Assembly (NCBI GenBank): GCA_965153455.1
Contig: OZ234499.1
Location: 15,744,271 to 15,808,270, forward strand
Reading direction: 5' to 3'
Origin: Sphagnum compactum
Taxonomy: Eukaryota > Bryophyta > Sphagnopsida > Sphagnales
DNA length: 64,000 nt
Shown here: positions 1-12,201 of the stretch, piece by piece
How the letters are laid out: every line of letters starts with the position of its first letter
Position numbering within the stretch: the stretch's first letter is position 1
Notes under the pieces: model-generated
Told to the model about the DNA's origin: nothing
Database searches by the model: none
What the model saw: the letters and a program-made list of their open reading frames with translations, nothing else
Program-made: the position numbers and the translations under genes

Positions 1-3000
1 CAAAATGAAACACACATGCACACTTTCAAAAGCACAAAATTTACAAAAAACTCAAACATAATTCAGTTGCAAGAAATTTAAAAGTTTCTTTCACACCTTT
101 GGGTGGTAATTTGATTAGTAGAGGAATTTTGATTGGCCAAATCTTTTAGCATTGAAAAAAAACAAGAAAATTTTGAATCTTTTGAACAAATTTTTTTATT
201 TTTTTTATTTTTAGATCTAAAAATCCTTTTATTAGATGAAGAAGAAGATTTGTAGAAGATGGAAGGATGTTTTGGAAATATTTGGGATTTTTTTGGAATT
301 TTTTTCTTGTGAAAGATTAAAAACAATGGAATCACACAAAAAATTGTAGAAATGAGAAATGCGGAATGAAAAGAAAGAGGACACAAGATCGGAACTATAT
401 AATGTATCACTTATAATTGCATGACAATATGAGCTAGATCAATTCAATGATCTAACTGACACAAAATAATCTTGAAGCTCTAACTAGATAACAACATTGC
501 AGATAATGTGCATTATGTGGTTAGAAACAAGAGTCCTACAAGACAAGCAATGGTGGGGCCTAGTATTTACGTGGCTTTTAACACAAGATTTGTCTTTATC
601 ATTTTTTTATCGATTTTTATTCTTATTGATTCCAATTTCAAAGAATCACAATTTTTTGCCACTTAGCTTCTGAAGCAAAGGAAACACAACTTATATATGG
701 AAGTTGGGGTGTGAGGGCGGAATGATGTTGGATAATAGAAGTAGTTGAATACATGGTGGTGGTATTATCACATTTCGATTTTGATATGGCCATAATCATG
801 ACAACAATAAGCAAAGAATTCAACTCACAAAAACAAGAACTTTGTTTAATATGTAGGTCAATATTTAAAATTGCTAAAAATGTAGGTAGTAATTTTGACT
901 ATGTATGATATTTGCCACTTTCCATCAAAAGACAGGTTGTATGTAGTATGCCATCAACTTCATTTGGGTGTGTGAGCACCTTGAATAGGTTGATGTCATG
1001 TTATGGCCTATATACATGTGAAGAAAATTAACAATAGTACTAAGTGCATAACCATGGTTTTGGTATGAATATTCCCTTGATTTGAGGCGAATTTTCAACT
1101 TGTTGGCAATAGAGCTTGGTAGCAATTAGAGCCAACATTATAGGTTGGTTGTCAGATTAATTTTGTTTTTTTCTTATTGATGAATAATGACCCCATGGCA
1201 CAACATGGGCCCAATTCTACCTCAAAAGATTTGTCACATTCAAAACTCAACAAACATTACACTAGGTAGGAGAAACATGTAATATGGAAAGGGCCTTACC
1301 CTTTGGAATGGTGTAACCAATTTTCCCCACTTTTCATTCAGTTCTCAAGAATGTTCTCCACCATGGATTCACTTGTACCATTGATTTACATTACAAATGA
1401 AGCCGACTGGACCAAAAGTATAACCAATAGACAGTTGCCTATAAAACAATTAAAAAGGTTCGCATATTAGAAAACTTGGACCAACATGCACTTTCAAGAA
1501 GGGGAATTTGCCTATTATGTTAGTTCCTAGCCCTTGGACTAGAGAGAAACACTTTTTTAAAAGGTACTTCTTTTACACTTAGAAAATTGCTTTATTTTTG
1601 TTTAATATACACAAAGGACAACTTATAACACATAAGAATCCCCATTAGGCCATCTAGGGTCCTCCATGTTTTGAAAGGTTTTAGCCTACTTGGCATGAAA
1701 AGATGAGAGAATTTTTGATTTCATAAATCATTTGGAAAAAAATACTAAGTGTATTTGAAAGGCAACTTATATTGAAGAATGTCACTCCTAGAAAATAGGA
1801 GGGATATTACACCTAGAAATAGATATTAGATTTCTGACCATCTTAAGGAGTAGACATAAGGACCTTTTGCACCTATGCATTTGATCTAATAATAATAATA
1901 ATGTTCATTAACCTTACCAATTTTTTTCCAACATTCTTTCTAACTTGCTTTCAAATTTGCATTACACACGTTTGAGGTCTTGTGCAAAGTCAAGTGTGAG
2001 CGTTTGGTTATTTATTCATTCAATCATCTTTTTTTGTTTTTAGCCTTAAACATTTTTTCTGTCATGATGCGCACCAAGTTGGGTCTCCCCCATCCGTTGG
2101 CCCTTAGCTTGTCACATTGCATATGCGACCAACCTTTAGACCTATTGGAGATTCACCTCCTTTGCTCGCTCATGGCAAGGAAAGGAGGCATCCCATGATA
2201 TCAATGACATTCACACATTGGCTGATATCATCATTGTTAACTACATTCAAGTGGATTTGGTTTTGTGTGTTGCATTGTTTCGCACGGTGGCCGTGACGGT
2301 GGCACTTAGACAAAGGAAGGACTTTATCGAAATAAGTACCCTACAAACTTGTTTCTCCCTCTTGCCATTGAGGTTTTGAGTGTTTACATCAACAAGTTGA
2401 CAATTTTTTCCATCGTTGTGCTAACATGGCTTGGGTAGCAAAGAGTCCCAAAGGCCTTTTTCTTTTATTTTGTGTGTGTTTTCTAGGTAGAGGGTGTCAT
2501 TGGTGTTGTAGTGGGTGCATGTTGCATCTATTTTGAGGTGGGTTGTTATTGCCAGCGAAGGTTTTTCTAAACTAAGTGTTTTTATCTAATGTTCCTCCCT
2601 TCTCATTTTGTAACATGTTTTTTTTTATAGGGCTAGGGTACATGATTTTTTCCCATTCCTCCTACTTGCCCACCTCATTGAGGGTTTCTATTATTTGGCT
2701 TAGACATGGGGTCCTTTCCTTTTGTTCTTTGTTTTCCCCTTCCATTTGGTGTTTTGTTTTAATTAAATTTGACAAGGTTTCATCGTAACATTTAAATGAC
2801 ATCATATTTTTAATGATTTATGTTTGTTGTCCCCAACCAAATAGTTGGTTAATCCTCTTTTTATTCATTCACACCTAGGAGAATCATGAAAAATAACTTG
2901 TGTAAGATAAAGCCTTAGTCTTAAAAAAATATTGAGGCTTTAAATGGCATAAAGTACTAGCCTAGGATGAAGAATAAAAATTGAAAAATGAAAAAAAATT

Positions 3001-4889
3001 CTCAGTAATGAGAATGAAAAATTAATAGATCTTGTTAAATTTCAAAATTGTGTGGGAGGAAAATTACTATATTCCACTTATAAGCCTCCAAACATGAATT
3101 TAGAAGACTTCAAAAGATAATTTTTTTTTTATATTTTACAATTTTAATTATTAAGAGATAATAGGGCATGCATACTAATTTTTAGAAGCATGTTTCATGA
3201 TTTGTTTTGCTTTGGTTTTTGATTTTAAAATGAACCTCTAATCTCAAAGTTGAGTTTTTGGTTGAACAAGTTTGAATGTTGTTTTTTTGAATTTTTAAAA
3301 CTTGGATTGTGATTTTAAAAATAAACTTGGAACTTGGTTCAATTCCATTTCCATTACACACAATTAATCTTAAAATATTTTGTGAATAATTAGTTTTTTT
3401 CAACTTTTCCATAATATCCAAGATAAATATTATATTACATTGATTATGTATAACCAATTAAAATTAACAATTTGCATAAAAGTTAAAATTTTAAAAAAAT
3501 GTTGAAAAGTTGTAAACTATCTATTTTGAGAACTTGAACTCGTTTAAAATGAGACAATACATTATTCACGTGTTCATCCAATAGAAGCATTGGCCTGAAT
3601 TATAATTTAAACCAATGTTTGCATTTAAATTTTAATTCAATAAAATCAATTGCTCAATAGTTTTGGCAAACAGTTGAACCTTTGACCTAGATACTTTAAA
3701 ACTTGAATGTAACTTACTCAAAATCAAGAACTTGTCAACACTTATGCATACCAAGGAAAATGCACCATATAAAAAAAAAGCACAACAACAATGAACACAA
3801 GTAATGCGCCAAAACCCTATCTATTAATATGAAAAGGAAGGTGCAAAGTTGAAAATATATTACTAAATGTTAAGGTTTATGCATCCGTCTACCAAATCAT
3901 AGAAATATGTGTTGGATATTTAAAGTTCTTTTGGAAGCCCCTTGCACTTCGCATGAGGGCCAACATGCAATAATTAAATATTACTTCACAAAGGCAACTT
4001 TTTAAAACAATTCAAGACATCAGTTCAAACAATATCATTGGTCACAATTTTTTCTTTCACATTTAAACACAAGCCTATGAGGCTATTACAACAATTAAGT
4101 CCCTTGTACCATAGTATACGGTTTTAAGAAGCCCCATTGTTCACATTTCTTACAGACAATTTTGAAGATAGAGACAAAAACTCCACAAAAACAAAGAGCT
4201 CGTAGAGAGGTATCTTTCTTAATTTCATAATGGATTTTGATGAATGGGGGTGTAGGTTTTTTTTAAGGTCAAGTCAAAGGTTTAGGTTGATTTTCAAATG
4301 TTATTAAAAAAAAAATTTGGTTAAAAACCCTATAGATAATATTTCTAGAAATATGTAATTATCACAAAAATTCTAACAAGATTTTTTAATATTCTTTACA
4401 GATTTTGTGGTCTCTAGTTCATTTTGTTGGCAATGGATCCCACTTCTATAGGCAAGATTTTCTTGATATGGATTCTTTTGTCTATTACATTCACAAAATC
4501 CATTCTCATTAAATCAAGAATGCACACATTTGTTTTTGACAATGAGCCCAACTTAAAGATGAAATTCTTGCCACTATCGTGGGGTGTTTTGGCCATCATA
4601 AAGAGACATCCTCCTCAATTGTGGTGGAAAGAACCTAGACAATCCACAAATGGGGATCAAGTGGAAGTTGGTGTATGGCATAAATGAAAGATATAAATGA
4701 AAGATACAAAATACGTCATGCACTATATGATGACTTTTGATGCTTTAAAAAAATTGGTGTTAGAACTAACTCCATTCTTGTGATCGCAATGCTTCAATCT
4801 TGTGAGCCCATAATTATAAATTAAAAAGATAGTTGCAATTGTTTTTTATAGGTTTGCACATGAATTTAGTGCCATTCATATTGTTGCAA
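1..4889. other. AT-rich intergenic DNA, no gene recognised
   Basis: This stretch is AT-rich and full of stop codons in all frames. The open frames present are under about 90 codons and resemble nothing I recognise. It contains one copy of dispersed repeat family C (about 3780-4060). I see no RNA gene, LTR pair or tandem array elsewhere in it. Confidence 0.6.
3780..4060. repeat. Dispersed repeat family C, copy 1
   Basis: This stretch aligns by eye with 57815-58060 in the same orientation. Both share an 'acaagtaatg(c/t)gcca(a/g)aaccct' start, a middle part ending 'aaggcaact(t/c)tt(t/a)aaaacaattcaag', and then 'gaacaat' or 'aaacaat' followed by a T-rich tail. The copies are strongly diverged, with many substitutions and small indels, so this is an old interspersed repeat of unknown class. 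No coding sequence or terminal repeat is visible. Confidence 0.5.
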
Positions 4890-5600
4890 CCCTAGTTTTG
4901 GGCTCACGACCAAGGCAAGGGCTTGTAAAGGTGCCGGTCAAGAGTGAAGCCCGGGAGTCACATTTCATGCTCCTAGGAGTGTAGGAGAGTGTGAGGGAAT
5001 GAACCTCCACATTTTCAAGTGAGCTCCCCCCTTTGGGAGTTGGAGTTTCGATGGACTCCTGAATCTTCAGAGGGCGATTGTAGGGGTCAAAATTCATTGG
5101 ATTGTGAGTTCTTTATATTTTTTAAAAACTCTTGAAACATAAATGTCTAAAATGGGCTTGCATGACCCATAATTTGGGTACTTAAAACATAAATTATGGC
5201 CAAAAGAAGGGTCGAGAGTCCAATTGGCAATTTGATTCCCGACCATTAAAAGTCAAGAATCGCCTTGATTTACTTGCGTGTAGGTTGCGTGTCACATATC
5301 GTTGGAAAGCTCTCGACAAGGGCTACAACGTTGTTTTAAAAGTCACCTTAATCAAAGGTCTTCACAAAAAGTTATGGGCCTCCAAAGTCGTAGGAGTTCC
5401 AATTTTGGGAATTTTGAGACTTCAACTTGGGAAACCTAGGACAAAATGACATTTGGGTGTAGGCCGTGTGGCTAGGCACAAAGAATATTATAAAGGGGAA
5501 GGTGTTCGGGCCGTGGTGAGTCTTGTGAATCCGTGTTTGCCCATGCTTTGTCTGTGCACCAAAAATGTTTCAACTATGCACTAACCAACTTGTTACAATC
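4890..5600. mobile_element. Possible retrotransposon LTR/leader remnant
   Basis: This block is more GC-rich than its surroundings. It has text typical of plant LTR-retroelement leaders, such as 'cgttggaaagctctcgacaa' near 5300 and a TATA-like 'ttataaagggg' near 5490. No matching second LTR, primer-binding site or coding region is visible, so the class and both ends are uncertain. It could also be unrelated intergenic sequence. Confidence 0.25.
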
Positions 5601-5739
5601 AAATCTTTATTAATGAACTAGTGGTATCCAAATCAAAATCAAGTCCACTATTTTTTACAAACACAAAAGTGGGATTGACCTGAAGTAACTTAAGTTTCAA
5701 TATCAATTGCTAAGACCACCTTTTTTGGGCTTCAACACC

Positions 5740-6714
5740 TTAGCAAAAATAACTGCAATTTTGTAAAACCATTTTTCTATTTTCTATTTCACTTTGTAAC
5801 ATTTGTGAAGTGATCCTTTCATTCATCTTTATTTTGAATTTTTCTATTTCTTGCAAACTAGTTGAAAATTCCTTGATTACATCAACAATTGTTCCATATC
5901 CTACATCCATTTTTTTAAAAATAAATTCCAACTTCTTGTTCGGTTAACCTTGGACATTAAACAATTTGCACGCCCTAATCCTTGGTGTATAAGAACTAAA
6001 TGTTGGAGGTACAAATCCATTTCCAAATGTGGGTGTTTGCATTTCAAGAGATGTAGGTCTCTCTTGAGCTTCATGATTAGAATTATCATCTTCATCAGAA
6101 AGATTCAATATCTCAAACTTTCTATGAACAGTGTGGACACCTTGATCAACACCTTGGGGTATCCCAACTATTTTGGTAGTACCAGCAAATAAACAATTCA
6201 ATCTTTCATACCATGGCCAATCTACAGGTGGAACATGTGTGATGTTGGTCTTTTTCTTCTCCATATTGTAATTGTCCTTCATTTATTGAATTTGACTTTG
6301 CATTGTCCTCAAGTACGTTGCACATCACTTGGAAAGTGAATTGTTCATAGTTGTAGCAAAAGCTTCCCAATTCTTCATTGGTTTCTTGTTGACTCCCATT
6401 ATCTTTCTTCAAACTTGTCAAGTAAAAATGAAAATGCTTCATTGCTCTTTGAATAGTCTCTCTTTTCTCTCTTTTGTAACAACATCTTCTCTATCATGAG
6501 TGGAAGTAGTTTGATGATTTGCATGGAAAGAGCATTTGCAAAAAACCAAGATGTTGAAAACCCTCCCCATCTTCAAGACTATCCATGCCTCTTTGGAGAG
6601 TGGCTCTCTAGAAACCACAATAACCCTAACTTGTTTTTTGCTACATAGTGCAACAGTGTCGAAAAAAAGTATAGCGGATATGTAAAATTTTGGTTTTGAC
6701 GGTTTGTAAATCAT
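5740..6714 (-). pseudogene. Fragmented coding remnant, unknown family
   Basis: Four overlapping short minus-strand frames (6714-6439, 6442-6206, 6282-5944, 5931-5740) read like one protein broken by frameshifts. The middle part is acidic and Ser/Pro/Thr-rich. The last part looks like an amphipathic helix containing 'SLQEIEKFKIKMNERI'. The architecture recalls Myb/SANT-like trihelix proteins, including those linked to PIF/Harbinger transposons, whose C-terminal coiled region follows an acidic linker. No helix-turn-helix motif is clear enough to claim that. No start or splice sites were assigned. Confidence 0.3.
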
Positions 6715-6779
6715 AATAACACATGGAAATCACCACATGAAGGTAAACTTGAAAGGCTAATAAAATGTGAAACTCATGG

Positions 6780-8149
6780 GCTAACAAAGTATTAACTTTG
6801 GTGTGAGAAGCCATCTACATTGTTAGCGCATTCCTCGATGTAGGCTAATGAAGGCTTATAAGCCCGTGTCATGACCATATGTGTGTTAGCTATAACATAT
6901 AGTGTGCTATGGTAATGAGTAGTGCCTACTTAGGGTTTCTAGGTTTAGGGTTAGAGGAGAGTGGCTCTTCTGGTAGGACCCACCTTCATGTTGTGAGTGG
7001 GGGTATAAAGTGTGAGAGAGGGCTCAAAGAACATAGTTCTTTGAGTTGAGCCTAGAGCGTTGGGAGTAGTTGGAGTTAATGGAGCTTCGAGCTATGGTGT
7101 CCCGTTAGCATCGGCCTAGATTCTCTGAGTGGAGTGGGCTTGGCTTGACTGTATGTGTTTGCATCACGAGTTTTATGATAGTAGATCTTTCTCGTGACAG
7201 TTTGACTCAAAGAACTATGTTTTTTGGGAGTAGTTAAACCGTGGGGGTTTTGTGATCTCGCTCTTTGGTTGTGTGGCCTAATTGGGAGTGGGTGGTGTCA
7301 AAAGAAGCGCCTTGGCGAGAGCTTTTCAACGCACCAAAGAATGTTGGATTTCGTTGAGCGGAACAAAAGTTATGATCATTTGAAGTTGCTAGTTTAGGGT
7401 TTGACAGTTTTTAGTGACGGTTTACCAACGACGTTAATTTCTCAGATAAGTGGAAATTTCCTTGAAGAAAGTTGCTGAAAATTGGTAGGAGTGTAGCTAG
7501 AGAGCTCATCTACAATGTGGCAAAGACAGATTGTGTTTTCATTGAGCGGTTTATGCATTATGTTTGTTTTTGTGGTGATGATTTTTTCTGATTTATGCAC
7601 ACCTAGTGCGGAAGCGCTGTCGGATTTTTAGCTAAATAACTAAGGAAGATCATGTGCTGCAATTTTGTGAAGTTGTTGCTTGACAGCTGAATTGCATCTG
7701 GGAATTGTTTGAGATTTTTTGGTGGAGCCAATTGGGAGTATTGACCTCGAAAGATCTCAAGTTCGTGTAGATTTATGCCTAGGTTTTTTTTCAGCGATTT
7801 TTCGTAGGTCATATCTCGGCACATAGACCTTCTTTTCAGTTGAATTTTGAAGGGAAGGAAGATCTAATTGTCCTCTACATTCTGGTCAAAGTAGATTGGC
7901 ATTTGGTTTAGGAACGGTGGAGATATGGTTGTTTGAGTGTTCACAGCCCAATTTCGCAACTTTTGGTTATGACGGATTAGTGATTTTGCCAAAAATTGAG
8001 TTTGTGGCTAGTGGGGAGCACATTTTTCGACTTGTTGTGGTGGGCCGGTTGGACGAGTTGAGCCGCTACTCAGCTAGGTGGTTGAGTTGAGTACTCGTTT
8101 CTGGTAGCAAATCGGGCACGAGGTCGACAATATTTAGTGGTGATTCAAT
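6780..8149 (+). mobile_element. Candidate 5' LTR and leader of the Ty3/gypsy element
   Basis: This non-coding region lies immediately upstream of gag and is less AT-rich than the DNA to its left. It contains a TATA-like box (tataaag, 7004-7010) and, about 20 bp further, a short perfect hairpin with arms caaagaac/gttctttg (7025-7043). At 8102 'tggtagcaaatcggg' partly resembles the tRNA-Met-type primer-binding site common in plant gypsy elements, but with mismatches and no clear CA-ending LTR before it. With no 3' LTR to compare, LTR length and boundaries cannot be set. Confidence 0.4.
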
Positions 8150-9558
8150 TTGGGTACTAGGTTTGGTGATTGGGTCATCACAGAGCAGTTTGGTGGTCCT
8201 GTGGGGGACCATGGTGGAGATGGTGGAGTTACACGCAGTGGGTTGAAGTATCGACTACCTTCCCCCACATCATCGGTTGTTGAGGAGGACGAGGTTATCG
8301 TGAATAATAAGTCTTCCATATTACTGTCTAGTATTGCGGCCCCATTGATTTGGGATATGGACGAGAGTTCTGGGGCCATGAAGGGCCCCTGACGTTACTC
8401 AGGTGCAATGGGCATCATCGAGTTGGAAGACTTCATTCAGGAGTTTGATTCTTGGTGTGATATGCAGATGTTACGTAACGCCAGATTGTTCTCACCCTTC
8501 TTAGCATGGAAGGGATTGTTTCAGCACTTGGAGGGCCTCCGATGGATGATTATCATGAGTTTCGGAGAGATCATGCTACTGAGATTGAGGAGTGGAGGCA
8601 GCATTGGTCTCCATCCTATGTATCTATTACTCACGGTGGTGTTGTTAGTGGTGGTACTACTACACCGTCTACTCTTAGTACGAGCACACAGGTTGTTCCC
8701 CCACCTCCGTTTAACCCTATCACGGAATTTTTTTTGAGGCTGAAGAAGAACTACCAGGGGGTGAAGACGGAGAAGTTGAAGAGTCTTCAGGAATTTGAAC
8801 GGAAGACTAGTGAGAGTCTTCGCGAGGCATACACTCGTATGCGACGGTTGATTGCAGTTACCCAGGGGGTGACGGAGGCTCAGGTAGTCCAATTTTGGTA
8901 TGGGATTCTGGACAAGGAGTTGCGACGGAGAGCACGCGATGTGACTCTCATGAGTGACGATTCCCCCACATTGGCCCATGTGTTTGCTTTGTCTGAGAAG
9001 ATAGAGCTTAACATGGTGGAGGAGAGAGTGGTGACATCTGGATTCAATAGGGATATAGTTACTTCTTCTCGTGGACAACAGTCCACCTCACAACCTCGTA
9101 CTGGTGGAAGTGGGAGTCGTGGAGGTCAGGTACGACCTCAGTCAGGTTCTGGAGAGACGGGTGCACAAAGACCGTTGCCTTCATTCGCTAGTCAACAGCA
9201 GGGACAGTCTTGTTGGACATGTGGTGGTGCTCATATTCGGAGGGATTGTCCACAGGAGAGTGGTGGACGGACTTTGGCTGATGGATCTCAGTCGGCACAA
9301 GTTCAATGTGATAACTATGGCCGGGTCGGCCACCCTCGTGAGCGTTGTTTTGACCTTTACCCAGAATTGAGATTAGGTCGTGGTGGAGCGGTTCAAAGAG
9401 GTCGTGGTGGTAGAGGTGGTAGAGGTGGTGGGGGTGGTAGAGGTACACCAACGGTTAAGGCACCTCCCGTGATCACTCCTCCCCCTACGACAAAGGCAAC
9501 TATGGCTGCTAGGATTGAGCAGTTGGAGCAAAGGCTTGCTACCATGGCAAGTTTCTAG
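8150..9558 (+). pseudogene. Ty3/gypsy Gag (broken)
   Basis: This is the capsid/nucleocapsid precursor of the retroelement. The N-terminal part (8150-8389) ends in an in-frame TGA at 8390. The same frame resumes at 8393-8530 and then shifts by one base to the frame used from about 8536 to 9558. The central part has the retrotransposon gag helical region, including 'FFLRLKKNYQGVKTEKLKSL'. It is followed by an Arg/Gly/Gln-rich stretch, two degenerate zinc knuckles and a Gly/Arg-rich run (about 9380-9440). Knuckle 1 (CWTCGGAHIRRDC) is one residue short between the second Cys and His. Knuckle 2 has Tyr in place of its second Cys. The frame ends in TAG at 9556. Confidence 0.85.
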
Positions 9559-9653
9559 CATTGATCACATTCAAGAGGTGAGGCTCCCACATCTTATGGG
9601 GGAGATGATCTCTTTTATATGGCTAGTGTAGCACAATTGAGGCGTCCGTTGCA

Positions 9654-10817
9654 GTGACAAGAGACGTCACTCGAGCCTCGGAGCCACGTGGGGCAACTGT
9701 GGAGTTGGATCCACAGAGGGGTGAAGCTGGTAGACAGGTCAGGCTTCCCCAATCATTCTTGTTGTCTGAAGTGGTTAGGACTCCTTCCATGGTTCCTACA
9801 CCGCCTATTGAGCCAACAGTGGGGCCAACAGCATCGACATCACATGTACTGGACACGGATGTATCATCGAGTGCAGTGTCGCGGATGGTGACTTCAGTGT
9901 TGGGATCCCCAACATTTTCGGCTAATGATTTGATGGCGTCAGGAGTTGACTTAACTCGTGTATTTCGACTAGCAGCCACATTGTGTGAACGTGGGAGTGT
10001 TGTTGCTACAAGTGCCAAGGTGTGTGAGGGTGTTGATGTGGGGCAACTTGTGGTGGGGGATGTTGTTGTGGAGGAACTCGTGGTATCAGGTGTGGATAGT
10101 CCTTGGCAGGCGATCGCGGCTAAAATGGATGCATTACTAGCTCGACCAGCCATTGATCGTGAGAGGCTTACACCTGGTGTATGTATGTTGGATAATCGGA
10201 GTGGTATTTTCTGGTTGGTGAGTCCTACGGGCCAGGTGTATAGACCAGATCGGGTTTTGTTGGATTCTGGTGCCCAACCCTTGATGTTGGGGAAGGCAGC
10301 ATGTATTGGTCTAGGTATTCGGAGGTCAGAGCTTGAGCCGTGCCCATTCCAAATTCAGACATCACTTGGTGGAGCTAGTGATAGGTCTAACTTCATGACA
10401 CGTGAGAGATTGTCGGTGCAAATGAAACCGGATCATGTGACAGATAGCTCTAGGTTGGGAGTGACTATTGTTGTTATAGCAGCTAAGTCGTATGATGTAC
10501 TAGTTGGAGGTGCCGTGTTGTATCCGATGGGTTTTCAGATGGATTATTGGACAAAGACAACGACTTATCGACCTGGGTGGCAGTCTGGGGATGGACAGAT
10601 GAGCCAGGTGCCTGTGAGATTTATTTTTGGGGTTCGACCAGGAGGGTCTCCCCCAGAGGTGTTGGCATTAGTTGCTGGTTTTAGTGGAGTGGTCACTTGG
10701 CCAGGTGACTTGTTGGAGGGCAACATTTCAGCCATTGACACTTCGGTCTACGAGGATATAGAGGAGGTTTGTAGCTTGGTTGCAGCAGTGTCCTCTTCAT
10801 TGGATGTTCCACTTTAG
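9654..10817 (+). pseudogene. Ty3/gypsy Pol: N-terminal linker and aspartic protease
   Basis: This 387-codon frame has no ATG at its beginning. The upstream gag-phase frame continues to about 9650, so gag and pol were probably joined and are now separated by a frameshift. The first 180 codons are a low-complexity linker. A retropepsin-type domain follows with catalytic DSGA (Asp codon 10263-10265) in 'RVLLDSGAQPLMLGKAA'. The second hydrophobic segment is 'YDVLVGGAVLY', equivalent to the ILG motif. The protease would cleave the polyprotein. The frame ends in TAG at 10815 but continues open beyond it in the same phase towards the methyltransferase, with further stops TAA 10911 and TGA 10971. Confidence 0.85.
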
Positions 10818-12195
10818 CGTTCGAGTGGGGTGTTACGGCAGGATGCCGATTGTTTGGTATCACAGGCTTGGTGTGAGGCTTTTGTGCCTGTGGAGGAAGA
10901 GGAGGTTACATAATGGACTCCTATTTCTGGTCCTGTTGGGTTGTCTCCATTGGATACTACACCCATTGCGTGAGAATATCCTTCCGAGGGTATTTGCCTG
11001 TTGGATCTATTTGGTGGGATCAGCACTGGTTTGGCAACAGTGCTTCAAGCGGGTATTCTAGTTCGGAAGTACCTTTACGTGGAGAGAGATGAGACCGCGA
11101 GGAAGGTTTCATCGCTCCATCTTGCATTATTGATGCGGCGATATCCTGAGTTGTTACCGAGGTCAGCTATTCGAGGATATCAGCGGGCTTTGCCATCAGA
11201 CATTGCATTGTTGGGGGCGCAAGACCTTGCGAGAGTTGGTCCTATTAATTTGGTGATTACTGGATGGCCATGCCAGGGTCATACTTCGGGCTGGTCGTGG
11301 TGAGGGATTACGTGACCCTCGATCTCGTATGTTTTGGGAGATGTTGCGGGTGTTACGCCATCTTCAGACACATCAGGCACGTGTTCCCGCATACATTCTG
11401 GAGAATGTACCTTTGTTGGGTGATATTAGGTCTCATGTGATGGCAAGTGTACACCAAATCCGGTCTTGGATTGGACCAGCGGTTTTATTGGATGCAGTGA
11501 GGGTTGGCTCGCGTGCTCATCATCCCCGATTGTGGTGGACGAACTTGTTACCGAGGGAGGTGTTGAAACGGGCATATGAGATAGTACCACGATCTTCTCA
11601 CCTCATAGTGGATAGTATTTTAGATATTGGGCGACGTTCTCAGGTGGTGAAAGTTGTTGATAGGTCACCCATGGCAGTGGTGAACCGAGTGGGACAGCCT
11701 AGGATGGCGTTACCCACATTTGTCAGTTTTCCAGCATCACATGCCTATAGAGAGGGTGGTCCCGGGCTTGTATGGGATAATTGTTTGCAGAAATTGGTGG
11801 AGCCCAATGCTGATGAGAGAGAGCGTGCAATGGGGTTTCCTACAGGAGTGACATTTGTCCCTTCTATTTCCAAGGCTTCACGTCGACAAGTGTTGGGTCA
11901 AGCTATGGACCTGGATTGTTTGACTTGGATTGTTAGCCTTGGTATGGTTGAGCAGCGTCGGCTCAGAGCCACATTTGTAGTAATTACACCTCTTGTGAGC
12001 TCGCTGTCCACCGTGACGGTAGAGGCATCGACTAGGGGCGAGGAGAGTTGTACTTTTCATCCTTGGAGTACATGGGATGTGTTGGGAGAGCATGTGAAGG
12101 TTGTAGCCCATGCTGTTGGAGGAGTTTGTTGCTCCATTGGTGTTCCATTGGGTGACTTGGAGGAGCGTGTGGCTTTTCCCAAGGTTTTTGCATAG
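10818..12195 (+). pseudogene. DNMT3-like C5-cytosine DNA methyltransferase domain inside Pol
   Basis: This domain would transfer a methyl group from S-adenosylmethionine to cytosine C5 in DNA. The motifs appear in linear order. Motif I is DLFGGISTG from 11004 (cofactor binding). Motif IV is GWPCQG, with the catalytic Cys codon at 11271-11273. Motif VI is ENV at 11401-11409. A motif VIII-like block is 'DAVRVGSRAHHPRLWWTNL' from 11491. A motif X-like block lies at about 11815-11925 (ERAMGFP, then ASRRQVLGQAMD). The linear order excludes the permuted plant DRM enzymes. The short target-recognition region, motif I style and motif X spacing are closest to DNMT3. Protease and motif I-IV lie in one frame. 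A one-base shift near 11285-11300 moves motifs VI-X into the RT frame, and a single TAG (12193) separates this part from RT. The catalytic Cys is intact but this copy cannot encode a whole enzyme. Confidence 0.9.
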
Positions 12196-12201
12196 CAACC
12201 C

